10,682 nucleotides of DNA from an uncultured Verrucomicrobiae bacterium (GTDB lineage: Bacteria; Verrucomicrobiota; Verrucomicrobiia; Verrucomicrobiales; DEV007), in NCBI GenBank assembly GCA_937898895.1, contig CALDKL010000272.1:1-10682 (forward strand). Reading direction: 5' to 3'. Below the pieces are notes generated by a model. The model did no database searches and had not been told where the DNA came from. It saw only the letters and a list, made by a program, of their open reading frames with translations. A program made the translations under genes and the position numbers. Numbering within the stretch: the first letter of the stretch is position 1; each line of letters opens with the position of its first letter. Shown piece after piece: positions 1 through 7,900 of this stretch.

Positions 1-667
1 CCTCGTGCCCGGCGACCTTCACCTTGAGTTCGGTTTGTCCATCCTTTTTGGGGACGAAAGTGCTGCGGGTCTTGAGAGCAACCATCGCCGGGTCGGCGAA
101 AGTGAAGGTGGCATTGCGCGTCACATCCACCGTGGTGTCGTCCTCGTAGGTCGCCATGACGACGACGGACTGAGCATCACGCGCTTTCTCCAGGATGATG
201 TCCTCGGGAAAGGCTTCGACTTTGACGAGTTTCTTGCCTCGGTCCTTGAGTGGTTCCGCGTCCTTGAAATCCTCCTCCTTGCGGGCGACGAGGGTGAGAT
301 CCTCCGGCCAGACGGCCCCCTCGGCAATCCAACGGCGCAGCTTCGCAATCTCCGCTTCATTCAAGGTACGGCCTTTCGGCGGCATCACGTCCGAGTCATC
401 CTTTGGCAGGGAGACGAGTTCGATCATGAGCGACTCGTCGGGCTTGCCCTTCACCAGAGCGGGGCCACCCTCGCCGCCTTTGAGGAAGTGCGAGGCCTTG
501 TCGAAACGGAGTTCCGCCTTCGCCTCGTCGGCATTGTGACAGTTCACGCAGTGGAATTCCAGAATCGGCTGAATATCGCGGACGAAGTCGATCTTCGTTT
601 CCTGTCCCCGCGTCCCGGAGAGGGCGGCAAGGACGATACTTCCAGCAAGGAGGGCGCGGAGGTTCAT
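1..667 (-). CDS. PSCyt1 haem c + Big_2 protein, N-terminal part (likely DUF1549/DUF1553 family)
   Basis: The reading frame is open from an ATG at 667 to the window edge, giving 222 residues; the gene continues beyond base 1. Residues 1-22 are a Sec signal peptide (MNLRALLAGS start, cut near G21-Q22). Residues 26-120 form a PSCyt1 planctomycete-type cytochrome c domain: C40-V-N-C43-H44 binds haem covalently and M95 in VMPPKG is the probable distal ligand. The conserved end WIAEGAVWPEDL follows. Residues 147-222 look like a bacterial Ig-like Big_2 domain (YEDDTTVDVTRNATF). In PVC bacteria this order is normally followed by PSCyt2 (DUF1549) and PSD1 (DUF1553), so I infer a truncated member of that family with an extracytoplasmic redox role and unknown substrate. 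It lies 52 bases after the PPC gene and is probably the third gene of the operon. No Shine-Dalgarno sequence is visible. The domain calls are firm; the full-length identity is inferred. Confidence 0.92.
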   Translation of the reverse strand, partial: MNLRALLAGSIVLAALSGTRGQETKIDFVRDIQPILEFHCVNCHNADEAKAELRFDKASHFLKGGEGGPALVKGKPDESLMIELVSLPKDDSDVMPPKGRTLNEAEIAKLRRWIAEGAVWPEDLTLVARKEEDFKDAEPLKDRGKKLVKVEAFPEDIILEKARDAQSVVVMATYEDDTTVDVTRNATFTFADPAMVALKTRSTFVPKKDGQTELKVKVAGHE

Positions 668-685
668 GAGAGTTCTTGGGGTTGC

Positions 686-709
686 TCCCACCCTCTTCGG
701 AGGGCGGGA
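686..709 (-). other. Intra-operon hairpin between the PPC and PSCyt1 genes
   Basis: In the minus-strand transcript, TCCCGCCCTC and GAGGGTGGGA form a 10-bp stem around a four-base CGAA loop. The single wobble is G-U in this direction and would be an A-C mismatch in a plus-strand RNA, which supports action in the operon mRNA. It starts about 10 bases after the PPC stop codon and ends 18 bases before the next ATG. No U-run follows, so it is not a standard intrinsic terminator. It could set mRNA stability, processing or partial read-through. The pairing is seen directly; the function is a guess. Confidence 0.5.
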
Positions 710-719
710 TTGCAGAAAA

Positions 720-3203
720 TCAGGGGGTCGCCCCCTTCTTTGCTTCCATGCGAAGCTGTTCGAGACGGGAAAGGGGTTTTTCCTTTTTCTCCGCCGTCGG
801 CGCAGGCCCTGCGGCGGGCTTGGGAGCTGCGGTTACTTCTTTCGGCTTGGGATCGACGCGAAACACCGATCCCATCGCAAGCCGGTGCAAGATGGGCTCC
901 CCGTCTTTCACCACCACGGCAGTGCAGAAAACGCCTTTGTGTTGAGCGATCGGTGTCTTGTCCGTCGTCACGATCTGGAAGGCGAGCGAGGTTGCGCCCG
1001 GCTTGAGTTTCATCGCCTGCGAAGTGGAGTGGGCCGGCAGGCCAAAGAGTTGGATTTCCGCCTCGCCCGGGAAGTCGCGCAGCGGCTCGACCTCCGCCAC
1101 CATCTCTGCGGTTTCCCCCTGCTTGGCCGATGTCATGGAGAGCTTGATTTGCAGGAAGGGCTCCTCCACCGAGAGTTTGATGTAGGGTGCCGCCGTAAAC
1201 GCCAGGCCCTTGCCCCCGTCCGACTCGGCGATGACGGTGAGATTCCATTGATTCAATTCGGCATTTTCATTCGCATTGAGTTCATACTCGATCTCGGTAG
1301 CCTTCTCGGGGAAGGTCATCGTCGCCGGGCTGGAAATCCCCGGCGGCAACCAGGGGAAGCGAATCGTGATGGGTTTTTCATATCCCTCCTTGCGGACCGC
1401 CCGGATCTTCAACTTCATCGTGCCATTGCGGACGATGGGGACTTTCGGCTGGTCAATCGACACGGTGAAGGGGAGCGGTTCAACCACGGCCACGGGAACT
1501 TTGTCGAAGTTGCGGGTATAGTACTCGACTCCGTTCTGCGGACCGCGGACGAGGTCAAGCACCTGAACAAACTTGCCCGAAACCGGATTGTTGGCCTCCG
1601 TCGTCTTCACCACCAGATCATAGAGGCCACCCGCCACCGGTGCGTCCGGCGCGGCCTTGAGCAGGATGGGAAACTGTCCGACTGTCTTTGGCACGGTCCC
1701 GGCCTCGAGGGTCACGCCTTTGGGAAGGGCGGGCATTTCAAAACGCAGGTCGCCAGACACTCCTTTCCGCGAGGTGTTGACCACCATCGCATAGTAGCTT
1801 CCCTGGGGCACATTGAACTGCTTCATGTACTGAAATTCCCGGCGGAGCATTTCCGGCATCGTGACATCGATCGTCGGCGGAGTCGAGACCGGCTCGATCC
1901 GATACACGTAATCGGCACCTCCTCGCGAAAGCATGTCATTGATCCGGACAAAGTAGGTTCCGTCTGCCGGAGCCTTGAAATCGACGCGGCTGTCCTTGGT
2001 GCCGTCGGCGTCGTCACTCGAACCCATGCCACTCATCTTCTCGTTGTAGATGGACAGGACGGGATCGACAGGGGATCCGATCGCGTTTGCGAAAACGCGG
2101 AACTGAAAGGATTGATCTTTCTTTGCGGTGAATCGGAAAAAGTCCACATCACCTTCCGCCTGGAGAATTCCATTGAAAGCGATCGGAATCGCGCCCGCAT
2201 CGGAGGCCTCGGTGTTGACGTTGTTGGGTTCTTTTTCCAGGAAATTGTCAAACGGGCTGATTCTCACATGGTTGGGCGAGGGTGGACGGAAGCCTCCGTT
2301 GGCGGCAAAGACACCAAAACGATCCTCCGGACTGGAGGCAGGGAGTTTCACCTTGACGGGATAGGCCCCCTTCACATCACCCAGCATCGCAAACTCCATC
2401 TCGGTCCCGGCCTTACCACCGGCAGGAAAGATTGCGGTCGGGCGGGGGAAGTTCCCGATATGGGCACGGTAACGCCCGTTCCCCTGGTAGGCGGAATCCC
2501 GCACTTCGACGATGTACTCCCCATCCTCAGGTGCCGTGATCGAAACCAGGGACTCCTGTTTGAGCAGTGCCGATCCGTCGGCGGAAGCAATCTCAAAGCG
2601 TTCCTTGTTGAGGATCGCGACATATGGATCAATCGCGATGTTTTGGGGGATGTTGTTGATGCGCAGCCCCTCCACCTCGACGGAAATGCGTTCGCCTTTT
2701 TTTGCGCTGATGAGGTAGAAATCCGTCTCCTCAGGCTTCGCCGACGCCTCGATCGTGACGTTCATCGGAATCTTCTGCGGGGCCGCAAAGTCGTCGTTCG
2801 GCTCGACCTCGTCGAGATTCGGGAACTGCGAGACCCAGAAGTTCCGGGCAAAGCTGATTCCGCTGCGGCACCGGATGCGAAGGTGATGCTCGCCCAACTC
2901 GCAATCCGGGGCAATCACGAGAGTGACCTCGACTTTCTTGTCATCGATCACCTTCAGATCCTTGAAACTCATCCCCGCCTGATGAAAGAGAATTTCTTCC
3001 GCATCGGAGAGACGGTTTCCCATCAGGGAGACGCGCACCTCCGAACCCGCCTTTCCGCCACGCGGAATGCTGGTGCTGAAATCGGGCGACGCGGCCTTCC
3101 CAATCTCCCCCGATATGACAAGTGCCGACAACCCGAAGACTGCCAGCACTTGCCTGGGTAGAAGTTTGGAAGCCGCACTCTGAAGGTTCAGAATACGTTT
3201 CAT
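720..3203 (-). CDS. Exported PPC-domain protein with paired Ig-like/PPC modules
   Basis: The product has 827 residues. Residues 1-38 look like a signal peptide, with basic residues and then a hydrophobic stretch (VLAVFGLSALVI) ending near GKAAS. Two copies of the same unit follow. In each, an Ig/TIG-like segment opens with a GGKAG motif (46-60 IPRGGKAGSEVRVSL; 257-273 around FPAGGKAGTEMEF) and leads into a PPC domain starting E-x-EPN (133-250 and 323-437). PPC domains are beta-sandwiches common in secreted proteins, originally defined beside peptidases and also found in binding roles. Residues 440-770 look like further beta-rich Ig-like segments. The last ~50 residues are an Ala/Pro/Lys tail ending in a short charged helix. 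No catalytic domain is recognised, so a binding or scaffold role is more likely than an enzyme. The gene starts 20 bases after the DUF1501 stop, indicating co-transcription. The start is supported by the signal peptide; no Shine-Dalgarno sequence is evident. Confidence 0.95.
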   Translation of the reverse strand: MKRILNLQSAASKLLPRQVLAVFGLSALVISGEIGKAASPDFSTSIPRGGKAGSEVRVSLMGNRLSDAEEILFHQAGMSFKDLKVIDDKKVEVTLVIAPDCELGEHHLRIRCRSGISFARNFWVSQFPNLDEVEPNDDFAAPQKIPMNVTIEASAKPEETDFYLISAKKGERISVEVEGLRINNIPQNIAIDPYVAILNKERFEIASADGSALLKQESLVSITAPEDGEYIVEVRDSAYQGNGRYRAHIGNFPRPTAIFPAGGKAGTEMEFAMLGDVKGAYPVKVKLPASSPEDRFGVFAANGGFRPPSPNHVRISPFDNFLEKEPNNVNTEASDAGAIPIAFNGILQAEGDVDFFRFTAKKDQSFQFRVFANAIGSPVDPVLSIYNEKMSGMGSSDDADGTKDSRVDFKAPADGTYFVRINDMLSRGGADYVYRIEPVSTPPTIDVTMPEMLRREFQYMKQFNVPQGSYYAMVVNTSRKGVSGDLRFEMPALPKGVTLEAGTVPKTVGQFPILLKAAPDAPVAGGLYDLVVKTTEANNPVSGKFVQVLDLVRGPQNGVEYYTRNFDKVPVAVVEPLPFTVSIDQPKVPIVRNGTMKLKIRAVRKEGYEKPITIRFPWLPPGISSPATMTFPEKATEIEYELNANENAELNQWNLTVIAESDGGKGLAFTAAPYIKLSVEEPFLQIKLSMTSAKQGETAEMVAEVEPLRDFPGEAEIQLFGLPAHSTSQAMKLKPGATSLAFQIVTTDKTPIAQHKGVFCTAVVVKDGEPILHRLAMGSVFRVDPKPKEVTAAPKPAAGPAPTAEKKEKPLSRLEQLRMEAKKGATP

Positions 3204-3223
3204 AGGGGCTGGAAAAACAGAAA

Positions 3224-4558
3224 TCAGGCCGAACGTTTGGCGATAATGTCGTCGATCACGGTGCCACCAGCAACGATCTCGATGGGACGGGGACCGGGAG
3301 CGACCAATTCCTTGTCGGCATTGATGCCGAGTTGAGAGTAGACCGTCGTCGCGAAGGATTCGACGCTGACGGGGTTTTCCTCCGGCTCTGCGGCCAGGGC
3401 ATCGGAAGTGCCATAAGCGTAGCCACGCTTGAACCCACCGCCGGCCAGCATCGTCGAGAACACCTTGGGCCAGTGATCCCGGCCATCCGTCTTGTTGATC
3501 TTCGGCGTGCGCCCGAACTCGGAGGAGACCATGACAATGGTGGAATCAAGCAAACCTCGTTCGTCGAGATCAGAGAGCAAGGTGGCGAGCGCCTGGTCGA
3601 AGGCCGGAACCTGACTGGCGATGCCCTGTTGAATGCGATCATGCATGTCCCAGGATCCATACGTCAGGGTGACGAGACGGACACCGGATTCGACGAGGCG
3701 GCGAGCCAGAAGCATGCGCATCCCGGCAGTGTTCCGCCCGTAGCGATCCTTCATCTTGTCATTTTCCTTCTGCAGGTCGAAGGCCTCGCGAGCCTCCGCA
3801 GATCCGATGAGGCTGTACGCTTTCTGGTAGAAGCTGTCCATCGCATCAATGTTGTCGGCCTTCTCCATGGTCCGGAAATGGCTGTCGACCGCCTCGAGAA
3901 TGGAACGGCGGCGCTCGAAACGGGTGTTATCGACCCCGCCCGGCAGGGTGAGATCGCGCACCGTGAACCCCTTGTCAGCAGCAGGATCGCTCCCGACCGA
4001 GAAGGGACCATACATTGAACTCAGATATCCCGTGCCGGCGAACTCGTTCGGGACATTCGGGATACACACGTAGGGTGGCAGGTTCTTCCGGGTGCCAAAT
4101 TCATGGGCCACCACCGAACCGAAGCTGGGATACTTCAGCGCCGGACTGGGGCGGTATCCGGTGAACATGTTGTGCGTGCCTCGTTCGTGCGCTGCCTCTC
4201 CGTGTGTCATCGAGCGGATCACCGTCATCTTGTCAGCGACCTTCGCGAGATGCTTGAAAACCTCACTGAACTGGATGCCATCGACATTCGTGTCGATCGC
4301 ATTGTAGGGACCACGGTATTCGACCGGCGCAAATGGCTTCGGATCCCACGTCTCCTGGTGGGCTGATCCGCCTGGAAGATAGATGTGGATGAGCGATTTG
4401 GCCACCCCCTCCTTGGAATCGTAGTACTTGGCCTGGGCACGCGCCTCGACCTTGAGCATCTCGGGAAGGGAGAGTCCGAGTCCGGCGGCGAATCCGACTT
4501 GCAGGAAGTCGCGGCGGTTCGCCATTCCATTGTTGATGAATCCAGAACAGCCTTTCAT
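3224..4558 (-). CDS. DUF1501 family protein, Tat-exported, alkaline-phosphatase-like fold
   Basis: The product has 444 residues, a normal family length. A twin-arginine signal is plain: N14-R15-R16-D-F-L-Q followed by a hydrophobic stretch and a cut near ARA (about 39-43), so it is probably exported folded. Family motifs appear in order: LPGGSAHQETWDPKP (61-75), MTHGEAAHERGTHNMFTGY (117-135, with H119, H124 and H129), YGSWDMHDRI (300-309), SSEFGRTPKIN (345-355) and GRDHWP (359-364). DUF1501 is related to the alkaline phosphatase/sulfatase superfamily, so the His and Asp residues are probably metal ligands. The reaction and substrate are unknown. It is the first gene of the leftward operon, the usual company for PSCyt1/DUF1549 proteins in PVC bacteria. 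A second in-frame ATG at 4525 (M12, MANRRDFL) would still give a full Tat signal. I prefer 4558 because family members often have a short Cys/Gly-containing lead before RRDFL, but this is not settled. Confidence 0.95.
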   Translation of the reverse strand: MKGCSGFINNGMANRRDFLQVGFAAGLGLSLPEMLKVEARAQAKYYDSKEGVAKSLIHIYLPGGSAHQETWDPKPFAPVEYRGPYNAIDTNVDGIQFSEVFKHLAKVADKMTVIRSMTHGEAAHERGTHNMFTGYRPSPALKYPSFGSVVAHEFGTRKNLPPYVCIPNVPNEFAGTGYLSSMYGPFSVGSDPAADKGFTVRDLTLPGGVDNTRFERRRSILEAVDSHFRTMEKADNIDAMDSFYQKAYSLIGSAEAREAFDLQKENDKMKDRYGRNTAGMRMLLARRLVESGVRLVTLTYGSWDMHDRIQQGIASQVPAFDQALATLLSDLDERGLLDSTIVMVSSEFGRTPKINKTDGRDHWPKVFSTMLAGGGFKRGYAYGTSDALAAEPEENPVSVESFATTVYSQLGINADKELVAPGPRPIEIVAGGTVIDDIIAKRSA

Positions 4559-4916
4559 ACGGAATTACGGGATGGGGTTCGATTGTTGATATCACGCCAA
4601 AGTTGCCCCCGGAAACCCGAATCTCAAGGGACGTTTTCATGGAGTACACGGGAGCGACAGGGGGCCATTTCGAGCCATGTCACAACCGCCTCTTTGCGAT
4701 GGATTTTCCGCCGGAATTCGACGAGAATTGGACGTAGATTTTTCGATTTCTGTCAGAGGCAATCCGGATGGGAACTCATGGGTGCCGCGTGCGGGACACA
4801 AGCGCGGCCCAGGAGGTCGCCCTTTTCGGATCCCATCCGGCACACGCAGAAACGCCTTCGCCAACCCTCCTCCGATTTCCGAGCATACTCTTGTCATTTG
4901 TGTTGCATCCCTTCCC
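4559..4916. promoter_or_regulatory. Divergent intergenic region between the two operons
   Basis: These 358 bases separate the DUF1501 start (leftward) from the cytochrome-WD40 start (rightward), so promoters for both blocks should lie here. I searched both strands for -35/-10 pairs with 16-18 base spacing and found none I would defend. I see no credible gene: the open frame that runs in from 4677 is non-coding in style before 4917. The right half contains a nested inverted-repeat structure, listed separately. An AGGAGG at 4811-4816 has no start codon at a useful distance. Confidence 0.55.
4764..4840 (+). other. Nested inverted repeat, possible structured 5' leader
   Basis: CCGGATGGGA at 4764-4773 is perfectly complementary to TCCCATCCGG at 4831-4840, enclosing 57 bases. 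Inside, GCCGCG (4784-4789) pairs with CGCGGC (4803-4808). This inner stem extends through GG/CC at its base with T4783 bulged, and T4790-G4802 can add a wobble pair at the top. The element ends 76 bases before the cytochrome-WD40 start. As RNA it would fold as a long-range stem enclosing a second hairpin, compatible with a cis-regulatory leader; as DNA it could be a binding site. It matches no riboswitch class that I recognise. The pairing is directly visible, but whether it is functional is uncertain. Confidence 0.35.
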
Positions 4917-7900
4917 ATGATGACCCTTCCCCGACTCCATCCTGCACGACTCATCCCCTTGCTGGGTGCAGCCCTGATGGTGCCTTCTGAAGCAGCCGAG
5001 ACTGCGGAAAAGGTTACCTACGCGGACAACGTATTTCCCATCCTCGATTCGAAATGCCTCAACTGCCACAATACGGACGAGGCAAAGGGCGGGCTCGATC
5101 TGGCGAGCTTCGCCACGACCATGACCGGTGGATCGGGCGGGGCGGTTGTCATCTCGGAGGATCCCAAGGCTTCGCGACTTTTTACCCTCTCCTCCCACCT
5201 GGAGGAGCCGATCATGCCCCCGAAAGGCACCAAACTGACCGATGCGGAATTGAAAGTCGTGTCTGACTGGATCGCCGGAGGACTGCTGGAGACAAAGAAC
5301 TCCAAGGCCCGAAAGGCAGACAAGGCGAAGGTGGATCTGACCTCGGTGAGCGCAACCGGCAAGCCCGATGGCCCCCCTGCGATGCCCGAGCATCTCCTCC
5401 TCGAGCCCTCCGTCGTCACGGCGAGGCCCAACTCGGTTCCCGCCCTGGCCCACAGCCCCTGGGCACCGATCCTTGCGGTGGCCGGCCAGAAACAGATCCT
5501 GCTGTACCATTCCGCAGACTTCGATCTGCTCGGAGTACTCCCCTACCCCGAGGGCTTTCCGCAGACCCTGAACTTCAGCCCCAACGGTGCCTATCTCTTC
5601 TGTGGTGGCGGACGCGGCGGAAAATCCGGCAATGTCGTCGCCTGGGATATCAAGACAGGCGAGCGCGTCATCGAAGTCGGCCGGGAGTTCGATATCGTTC
5701 TGGGTGCCGACGTTTCTCCGGATCTCAAACACGCCGTCATGGGCGGTCCCGGTCGGGTCATCAAACTCTGGGACACGGTCAAGGGCGAACAGATCAATTC
5801 GGTGAAAAAACACACCGATTGGTTGCTCACGGCCGCCTACAGCCCCGACGGTGTCATTTACGCAACCGGCGATCGCAATGGCAATCTCTACGTATGGGAG
5901 GCGGCCACTGGCTACGAATTCTACACCCTGAAGGGTCACACCCTCGCCGTGACCGACCTGGACTGGCGTATGGACGGCAACGTGCTCGCCTCCTGCAGCG
6001 AGGATGGCCAGGTCATCCTCTGGGAAATGAGCGGCGGAACCCAGGTGAAAAAGTGGGCTGCCCACAGCGGCGGCGTGCAGGCGGTGGAGTTCGCCCCCAA
6101 CGGCAATCTTGCCACCGTCGGGCGTGACAAAACCCTCAAACTTTGGAAAGGCGACGGCACTGCGATCCGCGCCATCAATGCCTCTGAAGACGTCGTCCTC
6201 AGCGTCGCGTTCAGCGAGGACAGCAAACGCGTTTTCAGTGGAGACGTTCTGGGGAACATCAAAGCCTGGAATGCGGAAACTGGAGTCGAACTCGCACGGG
6301 TGGATCCCAATCCGCCCCCCATCGACCAGCAACTCGCCTATTCCCAAAAACGAATCGGCGAACTGACAGGCCAGCTTCCGAAACTCGAAGAAGGCGTCAA
6401 AGCTGCCTCCACGGAGCTGTCCGCCGCCCGCGCCGCTCTCTCGGAAATCGAGAAAGGGATCGCGGCATCGACGCAAACGCGCGACGCTCGCAAGGCGCAG
6501 ATGGCGAAACTCGACGGAACGATCAAGGCCCTGGCACCGCAAGTCGAGAAACTGCAGCAGGAGACGAACGCAAAAAATGCCTCTGTCAAATCCCTCACGG
6601 AGACCCTCAACGCAGCAAACACCGCACTCAAGCCCCAGCAGGAGGAGGTCACCCATCGCTCTGCCGAGCTGACCAAACACGAGGCCACCCGACAGGCCGC
6701 TAAAGCGGCGACAGATGCCGCCCAATCGGAAGCGGCCAAGCCTGCGCTGAGTGTCGAGCAGAAAACTCAGCACGTTACCTTCGCCAGCGCGTGGACCGTT
6801 GCCTCCCAGGCAAGTGAACGCGCCAAGGCCGCCCTTGCCGCCAGGAAAGCGGAAGAAACCACCACCTCGGCGCAACTGGCGGAAGCGAAGAAGGCCAGTG
6901 AAGTCGCGGCGACGCGAGCGGCTCAGGCCAGGACTGCAGCCGATGCGGCCGCAAAAGCCCTCGCTGCGGCAAGTGCTGCGAGAACGCAGGCCGACGCCGC
7001 TTTTGCCGCCGCTGCGAAAGACGGTCAGCCTCCTGCCCCAGCCCTCGTTCAGGCCCGCGATGCCGCCGTCGCCAAGGAAACTGAGGCCGTCAAGGCACAG
7101 CAAGCCGCTGCGACCGCCCGGAGTGCTGCCGAAGCCTCCCTGACCCAATCCGTCGGGGCCGTATCGTCGATCGAAGCAACGCTCGGCCCGATCCGCCAGG
7201 CTCTCGCCGCCGCCAACCAGGACGCCACCGCCAAGGCCGATGCACTCGCCAAGGCTGAAGCGGCCTTCCAGCCCCTCCGCGCGGCCGCTGCCGCCGGAGC
7301 CGAGCGGATCAAGAAGGCGCAAATCGACGCCGCTGCCAAATCCGCCGCACTGGCCCAGGCGGAGAAAGCCCGCAACGACGCAAAAGCCACCGCCGATGCG
7401 TCCTCGGCGAAGCTGGCCGCGACCACCGCCGCCGCGACAAAAGCCAAGGCCGATCTCACCAACGCCCAGGCAAGTGCGGCGCAGGCTAGCACCGCCCTCG
7501 CGGCCAAGCAGAAGGAGCTTGGAGAAGCCCGTGCCCAATTTGCCACCGCCCAAACCGAAGCGAAGCAAGCGGAAGACGCCCTCGCCGCAGCAACCAAGCA
7601 AAAAGAAGGGGCTGCGGCCAAGGTCAACGCAATTGTGGCCAAGGAAGCGGAAACGAAACAATCGGTGGCAAAGGCCAGGACCGAATTGGCCAGCACACAG
7701 TTTTTGCAACGAAAATGGCAGGCCGCCGCAATCAATCTCTCTGCCCACAAAGAGGCAGAAGCCCTCGATGACATGGCCGTCAAACTCGACGACATGAAAG
7801 TGGAGGAAACGGCCGCCAAAGAAGAGGCCGCCGCGACCGCCAAGGCTCGGGCGGAAGCCGAGACGACCCTCGCCAATGCAAAGAAGACCGTCGCGGAAGG

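Noticed and set aside
666..3161. An 831-codon open frame on the plus strand opposite the PPC gene
   Set aside because: The product has no recognisable domain and is Arg/His/Gly-rich, typical of an antisense frame. The minus strand encodes a clear signal peptide and two PPC domains over the same bases.
4811..4816. An AGGAGG that looks like a ribosome binding site
   Set aside because: No ATG, GTG or TTG follows at 5-12 bases, so it does not start a gene. It lies inside the nested inverted repeat.
4827..4839. A small CGGAT/ATCCG hairpin with a three-base loop
   Set aside because: Five base pairs in GC-rich DNA are expected by chance, and the 3' arm competes with the longer 10-bp inverted repeat.
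4677..4916. An 80-residue N-terminal extension of the cytochrome-WD40 protein from the upstream ATG
   Set aside because: The extension would bury the signal peptide at 4917 and has Arg/Pro/Gly-rich non-coding character. It also covers the inverted repeat.
4559..4916. Candidate -35/-10 promoter hexamers on both strands
   Set aside because: Partial matches such as TTGGAC or TAGATT lack a partner at 16-18 bases. Calling them would be guesswork.
4776..7748. A 990-codon open frame on the minus strand opposite the cytochrome-WD40 gene
   Set aside because: It arises from GC-rich third positions and Ala codons of the real gene. Its product is Gly/Arg-rich and low in complexity, whereas the plus strand shows CxxCH, WD40 blades and a coiled coil.
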